The notes beneath the pieces were generated by a model that was not told where the DNA came from, searched no databases, and was given only the letters and a program-made list of their open reading frames with translations. Shown one piece after another: positions 8,126-17,700 of a stretch of DNA of 64,000 nt; the stretch's first letter is position 1, and each line of letters begins with the position of its first letter. The stretch covers positions 1 to 64,000 of the forward strand of contig NZ_FXYX01000006.1 in the NCBI RefSeq assembly GCF_900169265.1, given 5' to 3'. This DNA comes from Brevibacterium iodinum ATCC 49514 (GTDB taxonomy: Bacteria; Actinomycetota; Actinomycetes; Actinomycetales; Brevibacteriaceae). The translations under genes and the position numbers were made by a program.

Positions 8126-9499
8126 TCAGGCGTGGACGCGGATGAGGTGTTCGTTGGTGAACGCCTGGAACGCCCACTGAGCGTTCTCGCGGCCGTAGCC
8201 GGAGCGGTTGATGCCACCGAAGGGGTATTCCGGTCCGGACTCCATGTGGCTGTTGATCAGCGTCATTCCGGCGTTGATCTTTTTGCCGAACTCCTGACCC
8301 TTCTCCAGATCATCGGTCCACACCGAGGACATGAGGCCGTATTCGGTGTCATTGGCCAGACGCAGAGCATCCTCTTCGTCCTTGGCACGGTAGATCATCA
8401 CGGCCGGGCCGAAGAGCTCGTTGCAGCCGAGGTCCGAACGCGGGTCGATGTCAGTGAGCACGGCCGGGGACATGAACCAGCCCGGTCGGTCGAGCTTCTT
8501 GCCGCCGGTGAGCAGGGTCGCACCATCGGCGACGGCTTTCTCGATCATGCCGATGATCTCGTCGCGAGCACCTTCGGACGACACCGGTCCCATGCCGACC
8601 TCGGGATCGTCGAAGTCGGAGACCTTGATGGCTTCGACGGCCTTGACGGCTTCGGAGACGAATTCGTCGTAGAGCTCATCGACGACGATCATGCGCTTCG
8701 GCGAGGTGCAGACCTGGCCGGCGTTCGCCAGACGCAGTCCGACGAGCTTCTGTGCCACCGAGGGCACGTCCTTCGAGTCGAGGACGACAGCGGGGTCGTT
8801 GCCGCCGAGTTCGAGGACGGCGCGCTTGTAGTACTTCGCGGCGATCGCGGCCACCGAGGCACCGGCACCCTCGGAACCGGTGAGCGAGAAGCCCTTGACG
8901 CGGAAGTCCTTGAGGACCTCCTCGGCGTGGGAGGAGTCGAGGTAGATGTTCTGGTACACGCCCTTCGGCAGTCCCGCCTCGGTGAGGAGGTCTTCGAAGT
9001 ACTGCGAGGACTTCGGGCAGATCGACGCCTGCTTCATCATGATGGCATTGCCGACCATGAGGTTGGGCAGCACGAAGCGGGCGATCTGGTTGTACGGGAA
9101 GTTCCACGGCATGATGCCCAGCAGCACGCCCAGCGGCTGGTGCTCGACATAGCTGCTGGCGGCGCCGGCGGCGGCCAGGTGAGTGGTGGACAGATGAGTG
9201 GCGGCGTTGTCGGCCATCCAGCGGGCGGTGCGGGCGACCTTGTCGACCTCGCCGAGTCCCTGCTTCTTGATCTTGCCCATCTCGCGTCCGATGATGTCGG
9301 TCATCTCATCGGCGTTCTCATCGACGAGATCGGCGAATTTCCGCAGGATTGCCGCGCGCTCATGCAGCGGCGTCTCCTTCCATGCCAGGTGCGCCTCATG
9401 GGCACGATCGATGTAGGCGGGAATCTCATCGACGGGTACGGAGGCGAACTCCTCCTCGACTTCGCCGGTGTTGGCATTGGTGACAGCGAACTTGCTCAT
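8126..9499 (-). CDS. NAD(P)-dependent aldehyde dehydrogenase, succinate-semialdehyde dehydrogenase-like
   Basis: 457 residues from the ATG at 9499, which has an AAAGGACG ribosome site; the longer open frame upstream lacks one. The ALDH fold is clear: PWNFPYNQ at about 131-138, catalytic Glu230 in LELGGNDP, catalytic Cys264 in GQVCTSPKR, and a C-terminal PFGGINRSGYGRE. At about 457 residues it fits the short SSADH group (GabD1/YneI-like), which oxidises succinate semialdehyde to succinate. Substrate assignment is from overall similarity, and other short-chain aldehydes remain possible. It is monocistronic, divergent from a VOC-family gene. Confidence 0.85.
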   Translation of the reverse strand: MSKFAVTNANTGEVEEEFASVPVDEIPAYIDRAHEAHLAWKETPLHERAAILRKFADLVDENADEMTDIIGREMGKIKKQGLGEVDKVARTARWMADNAATHLSTTHLAAAGAASSYVEHQPLGVLLGIMPWNFPYNQIARFVLPNLMVGNAIMMKQASICPKSSQYFEDLLTEAGLPKGVYQNIYLDSSHAEEVLKDFRVKGFSLTGSEGAGASVAAIAAKYYKRAVLELGGNDPAVVLDSKDVPSVAQKLVGLRLANAGQVCTSPKRMIVVDELYDEFVSEAVKAVEAIKVSDFDDPEVGMGPVSSEGARDEIIGMIEKAVADGATLLTGGKKLDRPGWFMSPAVLTDIDPRSDLGCNELFGPAVMIYRAKDEEDALRLANDTEYGLMSSVWTDDLEKGQEFGKKINAGMTLINSHMESGPEYPFGGINRSGYGRENAQWAFQAFTNEHLIRVHA

Positions 9500-9613
9500 G
9501 GAACGTCCTTTCACGGGTTGACGATCTGTGCCCTGTAACAAACTACAGTCTCCCGACATTCCGCGACACTTGAGTCCATCCCTGGGATTGGGAATCGGGA
9601 ATAGGATTCGGGC

Positions 9614-9991
9614 ATGGAGAGAGTGACTGGAATCGGCGGATACTTCCTGCGGGCCTCCGACCCCGAGGCGATAACGATGTGGTACCGAGACGTACTCGGG
9701 GTCGACTTCGGCGATCACGGACTGTGGCAGCAGCCGGCGGGACCGACCGTGATCGGGTTCTTCGAAGCCGACACCGACTACTTCGGGACGCGGCCGGAAG
9801 GCCAGGATCGGCAGCAGACGATGCTCAATTTCCGCGTCGCCGACCTGGACGCGATGCTCGGGCAGCTGCGCGACGCCGGCGCCGAGGTGGCTGCGGAGAC
9901 CCAGCAGATGGACGGGATCGGCCGGTTCGGTTGGGTGACCGATCCCGAAGGGAATCGGATCGAGCTGTGGGAGCCGGAAGAACAGGGGTGA
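9614..9991 (+). CDS. VOC-superfamily (glyoxalase/bleomycin-resistance fold) protein
   Basis: 125 residues starting MERVTGIGGYFLRASDP. It has the typical vicinal-oxygen-chelate layout: an opening beta strand, W-Y-RDVLG near residues 23-30, a middle stretch with NFRVADLDAML, and the closing G-x-V-TDPEGNRIELWEP at about 105-121. The terminal Glu in IELWEP is a usual metal ligand. Members are metal-dependent isomerases, dioxygenases or drug-binding proteins, and nothing here fixes the substrate. Divergent from the aldehyde dehydrogenase, so a shared aldehyde-detoxification role is possible but unproven. Confidence 0.8.
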   Translation: MERVTGIGGYFLRASDPEAITMWYRDVLGVDFGDHGLWQQPAGPTVIGFFEADTDYFGTRPEGQDRQQTMLNFRVADLDAMLGQLRDAGAEVAAETQQMDGIGRFGWVTDPEGNRIELWEPEEQG

Positions 9992-10028
9992 CCATCGGGT
10001 GAGCCCGTCCGTGGACGGATTGAACTGG

Positions 10029-10113
10029 ATGGACGGTCAACTTCGGCAGTCCGTGGTCGCTGCTCTTCGTCGCGGCTGTCGTGGGGGCCGTGGTGTGGGG
10101 CATCTTCTCCTGA
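10029..10113 (+). pseudogene. Possible tiny single-span membrane protein with a frame shift
   Basis: From 10036 one frame reads VNFGSPWSLLFVAAVVGAVVWGIFS and stops at 10113, a good single membrane segment with a Trp at each edge. That frame has no start codon after its upstream stop at 10021-10023. An ATG at 10029 lies one base out of frame, so loss of a single base near 10033-10036 would give a clean 27-residue protein. It could be a small gene with a frameshift (real or sequencing error) or chance. Confidence 0.3.
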
Positions 10114-10128
10114 GCGCAGCCCCGAGGC

Positions 10129-10647
10129 TCAGGCACCCACATCCTGGAGGTGGTGCTTGACCTCGTGGAGACCGTACCTGGTCAGCGAGGTGATCGTGAA
10201 CTCGCGACCATCGGCCCGGTATCCCTTGCGATTCCATTCGTCGTTGGCGACGTCGGCGAGCTGCGCCGAATATCCCTGGGCGGCCGAGCGGAGGCCGGCG
10301 AACACCTCAGCGGGGTCGGCATGGGCGTAGTCGGATTCGAGGGCGACCGAATCCCCGTCGAAGTTCGGCAGGGTGGGCCCCTCCTCGGCGATCATCAGCC
10401 GGGTGCGCTCGCGGAAGAGGTCGAGGACGTCGCGCATATGTGCCCCGTATTCGAGCGCCGACCACCGATGCGGATCCGCGCGCTGGCCGGCATCGGCGCG
10501 ACTGAGCACCGCCTCCCATGACTGGGCGGCGGAGAGGATCTCATCCGGGGCGGTGCTGACGTCCTCGACTCCGGTGAAGCCGCATTCGGCGCACCCGCCG
10601 TCGATGACCTCGGCCCAGTCACGCGTATCCGGGGTGATCTCGTCCAT
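10129..10647 (-). CDS. DinB-like / mycothiol-transferase-fold protein
   Basis: 172 residues from the ATG at 10647, with ribosome site GGAAGGACA about 5 bases upstream. The four-helix DinB/YfiT-like fold is indicated by RWSALEYGAHMRDV (first metal His) near residue 75 and a C-terminal HEVKHHLQDV motif (second and third metal His). In Actinobacteria this superfamily includes metal-dependent thiol transferases that use mycothiol, but many members are uncharacterised. A Cys pair near the N-terminus (GGCAECGF) is unusual and might bind metal or react with thiols. It is downstream of a DUF488 gene on the same strand. Confidence 0.75.
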   Translation of the reverse strand: MDEITPDTRDWAEVIDGGCAECGFTGVEDVSTAPDEILSAAQSWEAVLSRADAGQRADPHRWSALEYGAHMRDVLDLFRERTRLMIAEEGPTLPNFDGDSVALESDYAHADPAEVFAGLRSAAQGYSAQLADVANDEWNRKGYRADGREFTITSLTRYGLHEVKHHLQDVGA

Positions 10648-10713
10648 GGTCGTGTCCTTCCCTGAAGCTCGGATTCCCACCGGCGCCGAGGTGGCTCCCA
10701 CCTCGGCGCGGTG

Positions 10714-11079
10714 TCATCCACCGTTGATGATCGTCGCGAGCACCGTGGCCTGGCTGATGTCATCGCGCTTCGCGGCCGTGAGCAGGGTCAGCCTGCCCTT
10801 CTTCGCGTATCCCCGCAGGCTCTCGAGCGCCTCGGCGGGTTCCTCGGCTTTGAGCTCCTCTCGGTATCGACGTGAGAATTCCTCGAACTTCTCCGGGTCG
10901 TGGGAGTACCACTTGCGCAGTTCGGTCGATGGGGCGACGGCCTTCGCCCAGTCGTCGAGCTCGGCTTTTTCCTTGCTGACTCCGCGCGGCCAGACCCGGT
11001 CGACGAGGACGCGGGTGCCGTCGGAGTTCTCCGGGTCATCGTAGATGCGGCGGACCCGGGCGTTCTTCTGTGCGGCCAT
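10714..11079 (-). CDS. DUF488 family protein (YeaO-like)
   Basis: 121 residues from the ATG at 11079; the frame extends further upstream without a ribosome site. The hallmark VLVDRVWPRGVSKE is at about residues 24-37, followed by WYSHDPEKFEEF and a closing TLLTAAKRDDISQA that resembles a nucleotide- or phosphate-binding turn. DUF488 proteins are small, widespread and biochemically undefined. It lies 66 bases upstream of the DinB-like gene on the same strand and may be co-transcribed with it. Confidence 0.85.
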   Translation of the reverse strand: MAAQKNARVRRIYDDPENSDGTRVLVDRVWPRGVSKEKAELDDWAKAVAPSTELRKWYSHDPEKFEEFSRRYREELKAEEPAEALESLRGYAKKGRLTLLTAAKRDDISQATVLATIINGG

Positions 11080-11190
11080 CAGTGACCTCCGTTCTGTGAT
11101 CGTCTTCAGTCTATGACGCGTCTCCGGCGATGCAAGGAGCGGACAGAAGCGCAGGTCAGCACCGGTGAGAAGAAGCAAGTTCGACGGTCA

Positions 11191-11218
11191 TTCCATGTTC
11201 GCGCTCGAAACGTATACT
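11191..11218 (+). promoter_or_regulatory. Candidate promoter of the peroxidase-encapsulin operon
   Basis: A TATACT -10 element at 11213-11218 with TTCCAT at 11191-11196 and a 16-base spacer. It lies about 80 bases before the peroxidase start codon and 110 bases after the divergent DUF488 start. The -10 is good and the -35 weak. No obvious OxyR or FurA operator was recognised beside it. Confidence 0.45.
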
Positions 11219-11298
11219 GGCGAGCCAAGCGCCGTTGTGATGATGCAGGGCACGTCGACGGCGAACTCACTTCGCGAGGAGATGATGCAGTCACGGTC

Positions 11299-12402
11299 AT
11301 GACCGAGGCCTTTCCGAACGGAAAGACGCCGCAGCATGTGCTGGGTCCGCCGGCTCCGGCCGCCGTGTTCCTCGTCCTCACCGTGAGATCCGGCGCCGAG
11401 GCGGAGGCCAAGGACTTCCTCGGCGACATTGCGGGGGTGGTCAGGTCCGTGGGCTTCCGCGCTCGCGAGGATCACCTCAGCTGCGTGACCGGCATCGGCG
11501 CCGAGCTCTGGGACCGGATGTTCGACGCCCCGCGCCCGGCCGGGCTGCACCCCTTCATCGAACAGCGCGGAGACGTCCACACCGCGCCGTCGACCCCCGG
11601 TGATCTGCTCTTCCACATCCGGGCCCGGCGGATGGACCTCTGCTTCGAACTCGCCCGCCAGCTCGTCGGCGAACTCGGTGACGCCGTGTCCGTCGTCGAC
11701 GAGGTGCACGGTTTCCGCTACTTCGACGAACGCGACATCATGGGCTTCGTCGACGGCGCCGAGAACCCCGAGGATCAGGAGGCCGTGGACTCGGTGTTCA
11801 CGCCGACCGGTGGAGATGACCCGGCGAGCAGCACCTATGTGATCGTGCAGAAGTACACCCACGACATGGCCGCATGGGAGGCGCTGAGCGTCGAGGACCA
11901 GGAGGCGGCCTTCGGTTGGTACAAACTCTCCGATATGGAGTTCCCCGACGAGGACAAGGCGCCGAACTCCCATCTCATCCTCAACACGATCGAGGACGAA
12001 GACGGGATCGAGCACAAGATTGTGCGTGACAATATGGTCTTCGGATCGGTCGAGTCCGGCGAGTTCGGGACCTACTTCATCGGCTGCGCCGCCGACGTCA
12101 GCGTGACCGAACAGATGCTCGAGAACATGTTCATCGGCAACCCCCGCGGCACCTACGATCGGATCCTCGACTTCTCGACCGCGCAGACCGGCGGCCTCTT
12201 CTTCGTCCCTTCCCAGGATTTCCTCGACGATCCCGACGGAGAGCTCGCCGCCGCCGAGCCATCCGATGCGCAGAACGACGACCCGGCCTCCGCCTCGGCG
12301 AGGGTCGAGGAAACAGACCCACCCAATCCCGCATCAGCCGACGACCCCGCACCGGCCGACGACAGCCTCGGCATCGGCAGCCTGAGAAGGAGAGACCAGT
12401 GA
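11299..12402 (+). CDS. dyp: DyP-type heme peroxidase (class B) with encapsulin-targeting tail
   Basis: 367 residues from the ATG at 11299. Class B DyP residues are present: GFVDG at 149-153 with Asp152, proximal heme ligand His225 in PNSHL, and Arg243/Asn245 in IVRDN, matching Asp153, His226, Arg244 and Asn246 of Rhodococcus DypB. A linker rich in Pro, Ala and Asp (about 312-354) leads to the C-terminal DSLGIGSLRRRDQ. This fits the LxIGSL cargo-loading peptide that binds the inner encapsulin surface. The stop overlaps the GTG of the encapsulin gene by 4 bases, so the two are translationally coupled. Role: H2O2-dependent oxidation inside the shell. Confidence 0.95.
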   Translation: MTEAFPNGKTPQHVLGPPAPAAVFLVLTVRSGAEAEAKDFLGDIAGVVRSVGFRAREDHLSCVTGIGAELWDRMFDAPRPAGLHPFIEQRGDVHTAPSTPGDLLFHIRARRMDLCFELARQLVGELGDAVSVVDEVHGFRYFDERDIMGFVDGAENPEDQEAVDSVFTPTGGDDPASSTYVIVQKYTHDMAAWEALSVEDQEAAFGWYKLSDMEFPDEDKAPNSHLILNTIEDEDGIEHKIVRDNMVFGSVESGEFGTYFIGCAADVSVTEQMLENMFIGNPRGTYDRILDFSTAQTGGLFFVPSQDFLDDPDGELAAAEPSDAQNDDPASASARVEETDPPNPASADDPAPADDSLGIGSLRRRDQ

Positions 12403-13199
12403 ATAACCTCTATCGCGAGCTTGCCCCCATCCCCGGCCCGGCCTGGGCGGAGATCGAGGAGGAGGCTCGGCGGACATTCAAACGCAATATCGCCGGCCGC
12501 CGGATCGTCGATGTCGAAGGGCCCACGGGCTTCGAGACCTCCGCGGTGACCACCGGCCACATCCGAGACGTCCAGTCGGAGACGAGCGGACTGCAGGTCA
12601 AGCAGCGCATCGTGCAGGAATACATCGAGCTGCGGACCCCATTCACCGTGACTCGGCAGGCCATCGATGACGTGGCCCGCGGGTCCGGTGACTCGGACTG
12701 GCAGCCCGTCAAGGATGCGGCCACGACGATCGCGATGGCTGAAGATCGGGCCATTCTCCACGGGCTCGATGCGGCCGGGATCGGCGGAATCGTTCCCGGC
12801 AGCTCGAATGCCGCAGTGGCCATCCCCGACGCCGTCGAGGACTTCGCGGACGCCGTCGCCCAGGCGCTGAGTGTGCTGCGCACGGTGGGAGTCGACGGGC
12901 CCTACAGCCTGTTGCTCTCCTCCGCGGAGTACACCAAGGTCTCCGAGTCCACCGCCCACGGCTACCCGATCCGCGAGCACCTCCCCCGGCAGCTCGGCGC
13001 CGGAGAGATCATCTGGGTGCCCGCGCTCGAAGGGGCGCTGCTCGTCTCCACGCGCGGGGGTGACTACGAGCTCCACCTCGGCCAGGACCTGTCGATCGGT
13101 TACTACAGCCACGACAGCGAGACCGTCGAACTCTATCTGCAGGAGACCTTCGGATTCCTCGCGCTGACCGACGAATCCAGTGTGCCTTTGAGCCTCTGA
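12399..13199 (+). CDS. Family 1 encapsulin shell protein (linocin M18 / CFP29-like)
   Basis: 266 residues, the usual length of the T=1 encapsulin protomer with an HK97 phage-capsid fold. It starts MNNLYRELAPIPGPAWAEIEEE, the family's N-terminal signature, which forms the cargo-binding helix. It continues through GRRIVDVEGP, the E-loop region around VKQRIVQEYIELRTPF, and the conserved C-terminus QETFGFLAL. The GTG start at 12399 overlaps the peroxidase stop, and GAAGGAGAG in the peroxidase tail serves as ribosome site. Sixty copies form a roughly 20-24 nm shell enclosing the DyP. The close relative from Brevibacterium linens was first named the bacteriocin linocin M18. Confidence 0.97.
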   Translation: MNNLYRELAPIPGPAWAEIEEEARRTFKRNIAGRRIVDVEGPTGFETSAVTTGHIRDVQSETSGLQVKQRIVQEYIELRTPFTVTRQAIDDVARGSGDSDWQPVKDAATTIAMAEDRAILHGLDAAGIGGIVPGSSNAAVAIPDAVEDFADAVAQALSVLRTVGVDGPYSLLLSSAEYTKVSESTAHGYPIREHLPRQLGAGEIIWVPALEGALLVSTRGGDYELHLGQDLSIGYYSHDSETVELYLQETFGFLALTDESSVPLSL

Positions 13200-13322
13200 T
13201 GAGCGGCTGATGAGCGTCTGAGGTGGGGCGGGCAGGTCTTGCCCAATGGCAAAAGGTGCGTAAGTGACCCGGAGACGGTCGTGTGACCGCGGCCGGGCGC
13301 TCGCCCATGCCACAATGACCGC

Positions 13323-13760
13323 ATGGGACGATTCGGACGCCGCGGATTCTTTGCCGCCTCACTCGGAGTCGCGGGCATCGCCCTCTCCGGATGCTTTCGG
13401 CAGGCCCAGACCGACCCGGCCGCGGTCGCCGATGCCCTCCGTTCCGCGGTCACAGCCATGCCGGAGCATCTGGACGGCGAGGTGCAGTTCCAGGACAGCT
13501 TCTCCGCCGGGACCACGATCGGCGGGGTGCTCACGCTCGCCGGCAGCAGCTCCTACGAGGTGGCTGACTCCCTGCATGCGGTCCTGGAGACGATCATCCG
13601 AACCTATGTGGACCAGCCCGGAACGGACACGGCGTTCGTCCGGGTCGAAGGGCATCCGAGCGGCGATGCCGCGACACGTGTCCTTGCCGCCGACATCATT
13701 CCCGCGGCGAGCGGTGCCAATGTCACCACCGACGACCTCGCCGAGTTCTACGGCATCTGA
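13323..13760 (+). CDS. Putative lipoprotein of unknown function
   Basis: 145 residues. The N-terminus MGRFGRRGFFAASLGVAGIALSGC carries a twin-arginine-like RRGFF, a hydrophobic stretch and a lipobox LSGC with Cys24, so the mature protein is probably exported and lipid-anchored. The rest is a compact alpha/beta region with no motif I recognise. It follows the encapsulin gene by 123 bases on the same strand. I see no terminator between them, so read-through is possible, but a link with the nanocompartment is only positional. Confidence 0.65.
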   Translation: MGRFGRRGFFAASLGVAGIALSGCFRQAQTDPAAVADALRSAVTAMPEHLDGEVQFQDSFSAGTTIGGVLTLAGSSSYEVADSLHAVLETIIRTYVDQPGTDTAFVRVEGHPSGDAATRVLAADIIPAASGANVTTDDLAEFYGI

Positions 13761-13981
13761 GTGCGCCGTTGCGTGGCCTCGGTCCGTCTGGCTCTCGGAT
13801 CGACGGACCGTCTGGCCGGCGGCGTGAGCGGATGCACTGGGACCCGGATGCAGAGGCTGATGGCAATCAATCGCGGCAATTCCCCGTCCAGGGGGTCGAA
13901 GCGGTGTAAGAATGGAGCGTGCACGAGCGCCACACTTGTGTCGGTCAACAGGGTCGACGCGCTCACCATGACAGGACGACG

Positions 13982-14572
13982 ATGCCCGAATCCCCCGCCA
14001 CCCGACCCCGCACCGCCGAAGGAGCCGAGATCGGTGCCCTGATCGGAGGGGCATTCGGGCTGCTGTTCCTCATCATCAACAGCTCATCGTTCTCCTCGCT
14101 GGGCCGGACGCTGGTCATGGCCACGGGAATCATCGCCTTCGGAACCATTGCGGTCGTCGCGGTTCGGTCCCTCGTGCGTCTCCGGGCCGAACGCAGGCAG
14201 GCGATGTCAGCGGAGGATCGTGAACCCGGGCGCCGCCGCGAGCCGCCGTTCGGCCGAGCGTATTGGATCATCGTCCTCATCGAGGCGATCGCACTCTTCG
14301 CCGGGGCCCGGGTGCTCTCGAGCCTCGGCCACCCCGAACTCGGCGTGGCCTGGGTGGCCTTCGTCGTCGGCACCCACTTCTATGCGTTGGGATATGTGTT
14401 CAAGCTGAACCGATTCCATGTCCTCGCCACCGTCGTCACCCTCTGCGGAATCGGCGGGTTCATCGCCTTCTTCGCGGCGGCTCCGGCGTTCATCCCCGTC
14501 ATCAGCGGCGTCATCTCGGGCTTCGTGCTGCTCGCCTTCGCCATGTGGGCCCTTATCCCGGCCGAACGGTAG
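13982..14572 (+). CDS. Conserved membrane protein of unknown function
   Basis: 196 residues from the ATG at 13982; the frame is open 21 codons further but the sequence becomes hydrophilic and unlike a protein start. Six hydrophobic segments are visible (about 17-33, 42-60, 91-108, 115-132, 139-160, 165-190), with a basic/acidic cytosolic loop at about 63-88. The arrangement resembles small actinobacterial membrane proteins near wall or transport genes. I do not recognise a family and assign no function. Confidence 0.65.
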   Translation: MPESPATRPRTAEGAEIGALIGGAFGLLFLIINSSSFSSLGRTLVMATGIIAFGTIAVVAVRSLVRLRAERRQAMSAEDREPGRRREPPFGRAYWIIVLIEAIALFAGARVLSSLGHPELGVAWVAFVVGTHFYALGYVFKLNRFHVLATVVTLCGIGGFIAFFAAAPAFIPVISGVISGFVLLAFAMWALIPAER

Positions 14573-14603
14573 AGCCCGGAACGCATCGAGTTTCGTTCGG
14601 TTC

Positions 14604-14665
14604 GTCATCGGGTTCTGATCCAGTCATCGGGAGAAAACTCGATGACTGGATCAGAACCCGATGAC
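14604..14665. terminator. Long perfect inverted repeat, likely bidirectional terminator
   Basis: A perfect 26-bp inverted repeat (14604-14629 with 14640-14665) around a 10-base loop, located between the convergent membrane-protein and tricorn-protease genes. It has no T tract, as is common in high-GC actinobacteria. The arms contain a CATCG motif at both ends, so the stem is partly built from shorter repeats. Confidence 0.75.
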
Positions 14666-14740
14666 TCCCCACGACATGGCCGGACCGGGCGGCCCCTCAC
14701 GTCGCTTCGCGTGCGCTGGCGGCCACTCGGTGGCGGGAGA

Positions 14741-17700
14741 TCAGTCCTCGGCAGGAGCCTCGGGGACGCCGGATCCGTCCTTCTTCAGCGCCTGCACGCG
14801 CGGGGGTGGGAACTCCGGCGGCTGTGCGGCCGGTGCCGAGGCCAGGCCGGCGAACACCTCGGCGATGGCGCGATCGAGCTGCGGATCGTCGGCGGCGAAG
14901 AGCTGACCGGGATCGTGCTCGACCTCGATATCGGGTTCGACGCCGTAGTTCTCCACGTCCCAGCCCTTGCCCTCGATCCAGAAGGAGTAGCGCGGCTGGG
15001 TCACACCGGTGCCGTCGACGAGGTCGTAGCGACCGTCGATGCCGACGACGCCGCCCCACGTGCGCACACCGACGACCGGGCCGATGCCCTTCGCCTGCAC
15101 CCGCGCGTTGATGATGTCGCCGTCGGATCCGGAGAACTCATTGGCCACGAAGACCACGGGGCCGCGCGGAGCATCCTCGGGGTCCCGGTCCATCTGGTCG
15201 TAGCTGCGAGCCGCACCCCAGGCAACCACTTGGTCGGCGAAGCGTTCGGCCACGAGCGCGCTCGTGTGCCCGCCGCGGTTGAAACGCACATCGGCGATGA
15301 CACCCTCGCAGCCCATGGCCTGTCGCAGATCCCGGTGCAGCTGCGCCCAACCGTAGGAGGTCATGTCCGGGACATGGACGTAGCCGATGCGGCCGGCGGA
15401 CTTCTCGGCCACATACTCCCGGCGCGAACGCACCCAATCCTGGTAGCGCAGCTTCTCCTCACTGGCCAGCGGAATGACCGCGACCGTGCGGTCCTTGCGA
15501 CCGCGGCGCAGAGTGAGCTCGACGATCGTGTCCGCGGCGCCCTGCAGATGAGCGGCGGGACCGGCCGCCTCGTCGACGGGCTGACCATTCACGGCGACGA
15601 TGACATCGCCGGGCTGGGCCCCGACGCCAGCCTGCCGAAGCGGCGACCTGGCATCCGGTTCACTGCTCTCACCGGGAAGGATGCGCTCAATCGTCCATCC
15701 ATCCGCCGTCTTGGCGAGATCCGCACCGAGGAAGCCGAGCTTCTTCGACCCATCGCCGAGCCCCGACGGCGGCGTGACATAAGCATGCGAGGTGTTGAGC
15801 TCACCCACGGTCTCCCACAGCACGTCCACGAGATCGTCGTGAGTCAGGGCCTTCGCGGCCACGGCACGCCAGCGCAGCGTGACCGACTCCCAATCGACCC
15901 CGTTCATGTCTTCGCGCCAATAGTGGTCGCGCATGATCCGCGAGTTCTCCTCGAACATCTGCAGCCACTCGGCCCGACGGTCGAGTTCGAACCGCAGACG
16001 CGACAGGTCGACGGAGACGAACTCATCATCGTCGGCCTCGACCTTCCGGTTCGCAGGCACCACGCTGATCGCATCGTCGCTGCGCACGACGAGCAGCTTG
16101 CCGTCTCCTGAGATCTCGTACTCGTCGGCCTTGTCGACGACGGTGGTGACCTTCCGCTTGGCGAAGTCGAAGTACTGGACCACCTCGGCGGGTTTGTCAC
16201 CGGTATCCCCGGCCCGCTGTGTGCCGAGCTCACCGGCCTCGACGTCGCCGGTGCGCAGCCAGACGAGGCCGCCCTCGGCGGAGTCGAGATCACGGAAGAC
16301 CCCCGAGGCGACGGGGAACGGCACGATGCGTTCCTCCGCGCCCTCGAGTTCGACCTCGACGGTGGCGACGGTCTTGTCCCCGCGTCCACGCTCGGATTTG
16401 GCCTCCTCGGTGACCTCGCTGATCGCCCACCCGCCGGCGCTCGGTCCGAACGGTGCGGGCTCATCGGCGGCCAAGGGCAGCAGCCACGGTCGGGTGACGC
16501 CGTTGAACGACAGGTCGAAGGAATGCTGGTTGTACGAGGGATCGAAGGTGCGATCGGAGAGGAACGCGACGAACTTTCCATCGCGGGTGAAGGCCGGTGA
16601 GAAGTCGTTGAACTTGCCCGTCGTCAGCGGCTGGGCCTGACGATCCGACTTCACCTCGGCGATCATCAGCTGCGCGAGCAGCTCCTCACCCTGCGTCGGC
16701 TGCGACCAAATAAGGTACTTCCCATCGGGTGAGAACCGCGGATCCCGCGCCTCGCCATGACTCGAATGCCCGACCAGCCGCGTCCGCCCGTTGCCCACCT
16801 CGACGGTCCGAATCGATCCGTCGTGGGAGATCGTGGCGAGCATCTTCCCCGCCGGATCCGCCTGCAGGTGAAGGACCCGTCCCAGGGCTCCGGCCCCGAT
16901 TCGCCGAGGCGGCTTGTCCCCGGTCACGGACGCGACCTCGATCGCGTCTTCCCCTTCGACATCCGTGATGTATGCGGCGTAACCCGTGTCCCCGAGGACG
17001 AGGGGTTCGCGGGTGCGGATCGACGAATCCGCGCACAGTGCCCGGGCCGGACCTTCGCGGTGGGCGAGCCAGAAGGTCTTGCCGCGCCATTCCACGACCG
17101 AGGCATTGCCTGCCTGGTCAGGGCTGATGCTGTTGAGCCCGGTCTTCGGATCGAGGCTCAGCGGCTGCACCTGAGTGCCCGGCAGAGTCACTGCAAGAGT
17201 GCGGACGGCCGCATCGAGGCTGTCGAGGATCTTGATCTGCCCACGGGAGTGCCAGACGATGCGGGTGCCATCGGTCGTGGCGTCACGGACATAGCCGTCG
17301 GCCTCGGTCTGGTGAGTGAGCTGGCGCGGTTCGACCGCGGCGCCCGGGTACGTCGAGGCGGCCCCACTCGCATTCGCCGAGGTGGCCAGACCGTCGATGA
17401 TCCACAGGTTCGCCTGTTCATCGGCATGGTGAGGGAAGGTCGCGGCCCGGTCCGAGGTGAAGACGAGCGAATCGCCGACCCACAGCGGATCCGTCAGCGA
17501 CGCCTCGTCCTCGCCCAGCAGGCGCTGCCACCGGGCCCCGGACCCATCGCCGATGCCGGCAGAATTCGCGTTGCCGACCCGATCGAGCCACAGCCTCGGC
17601 GCGGTGCCTCCCCGGTAGCGCTTCCAGTGCGCGGGCGGACGGGAGAACGGGGTCGACAGCGCCGTCACTCCAGTATGGTGCCGGGCCAGACCCGAAGCGC

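Noticed and set aside
7973-9538. 521-codon plus-strand frame opposite the aldehyde dehydrogenase
   Set aside because: The minus-strand aldehyde dehydrogenase explains the region fully; the plus frame has no conserved motif.
12153-13313. 386-codon minus-strand frame opposite the encapsulin operon
   Set aside because: Antisense to two clearly coding genes; composition typical of high-GC shadow frames.
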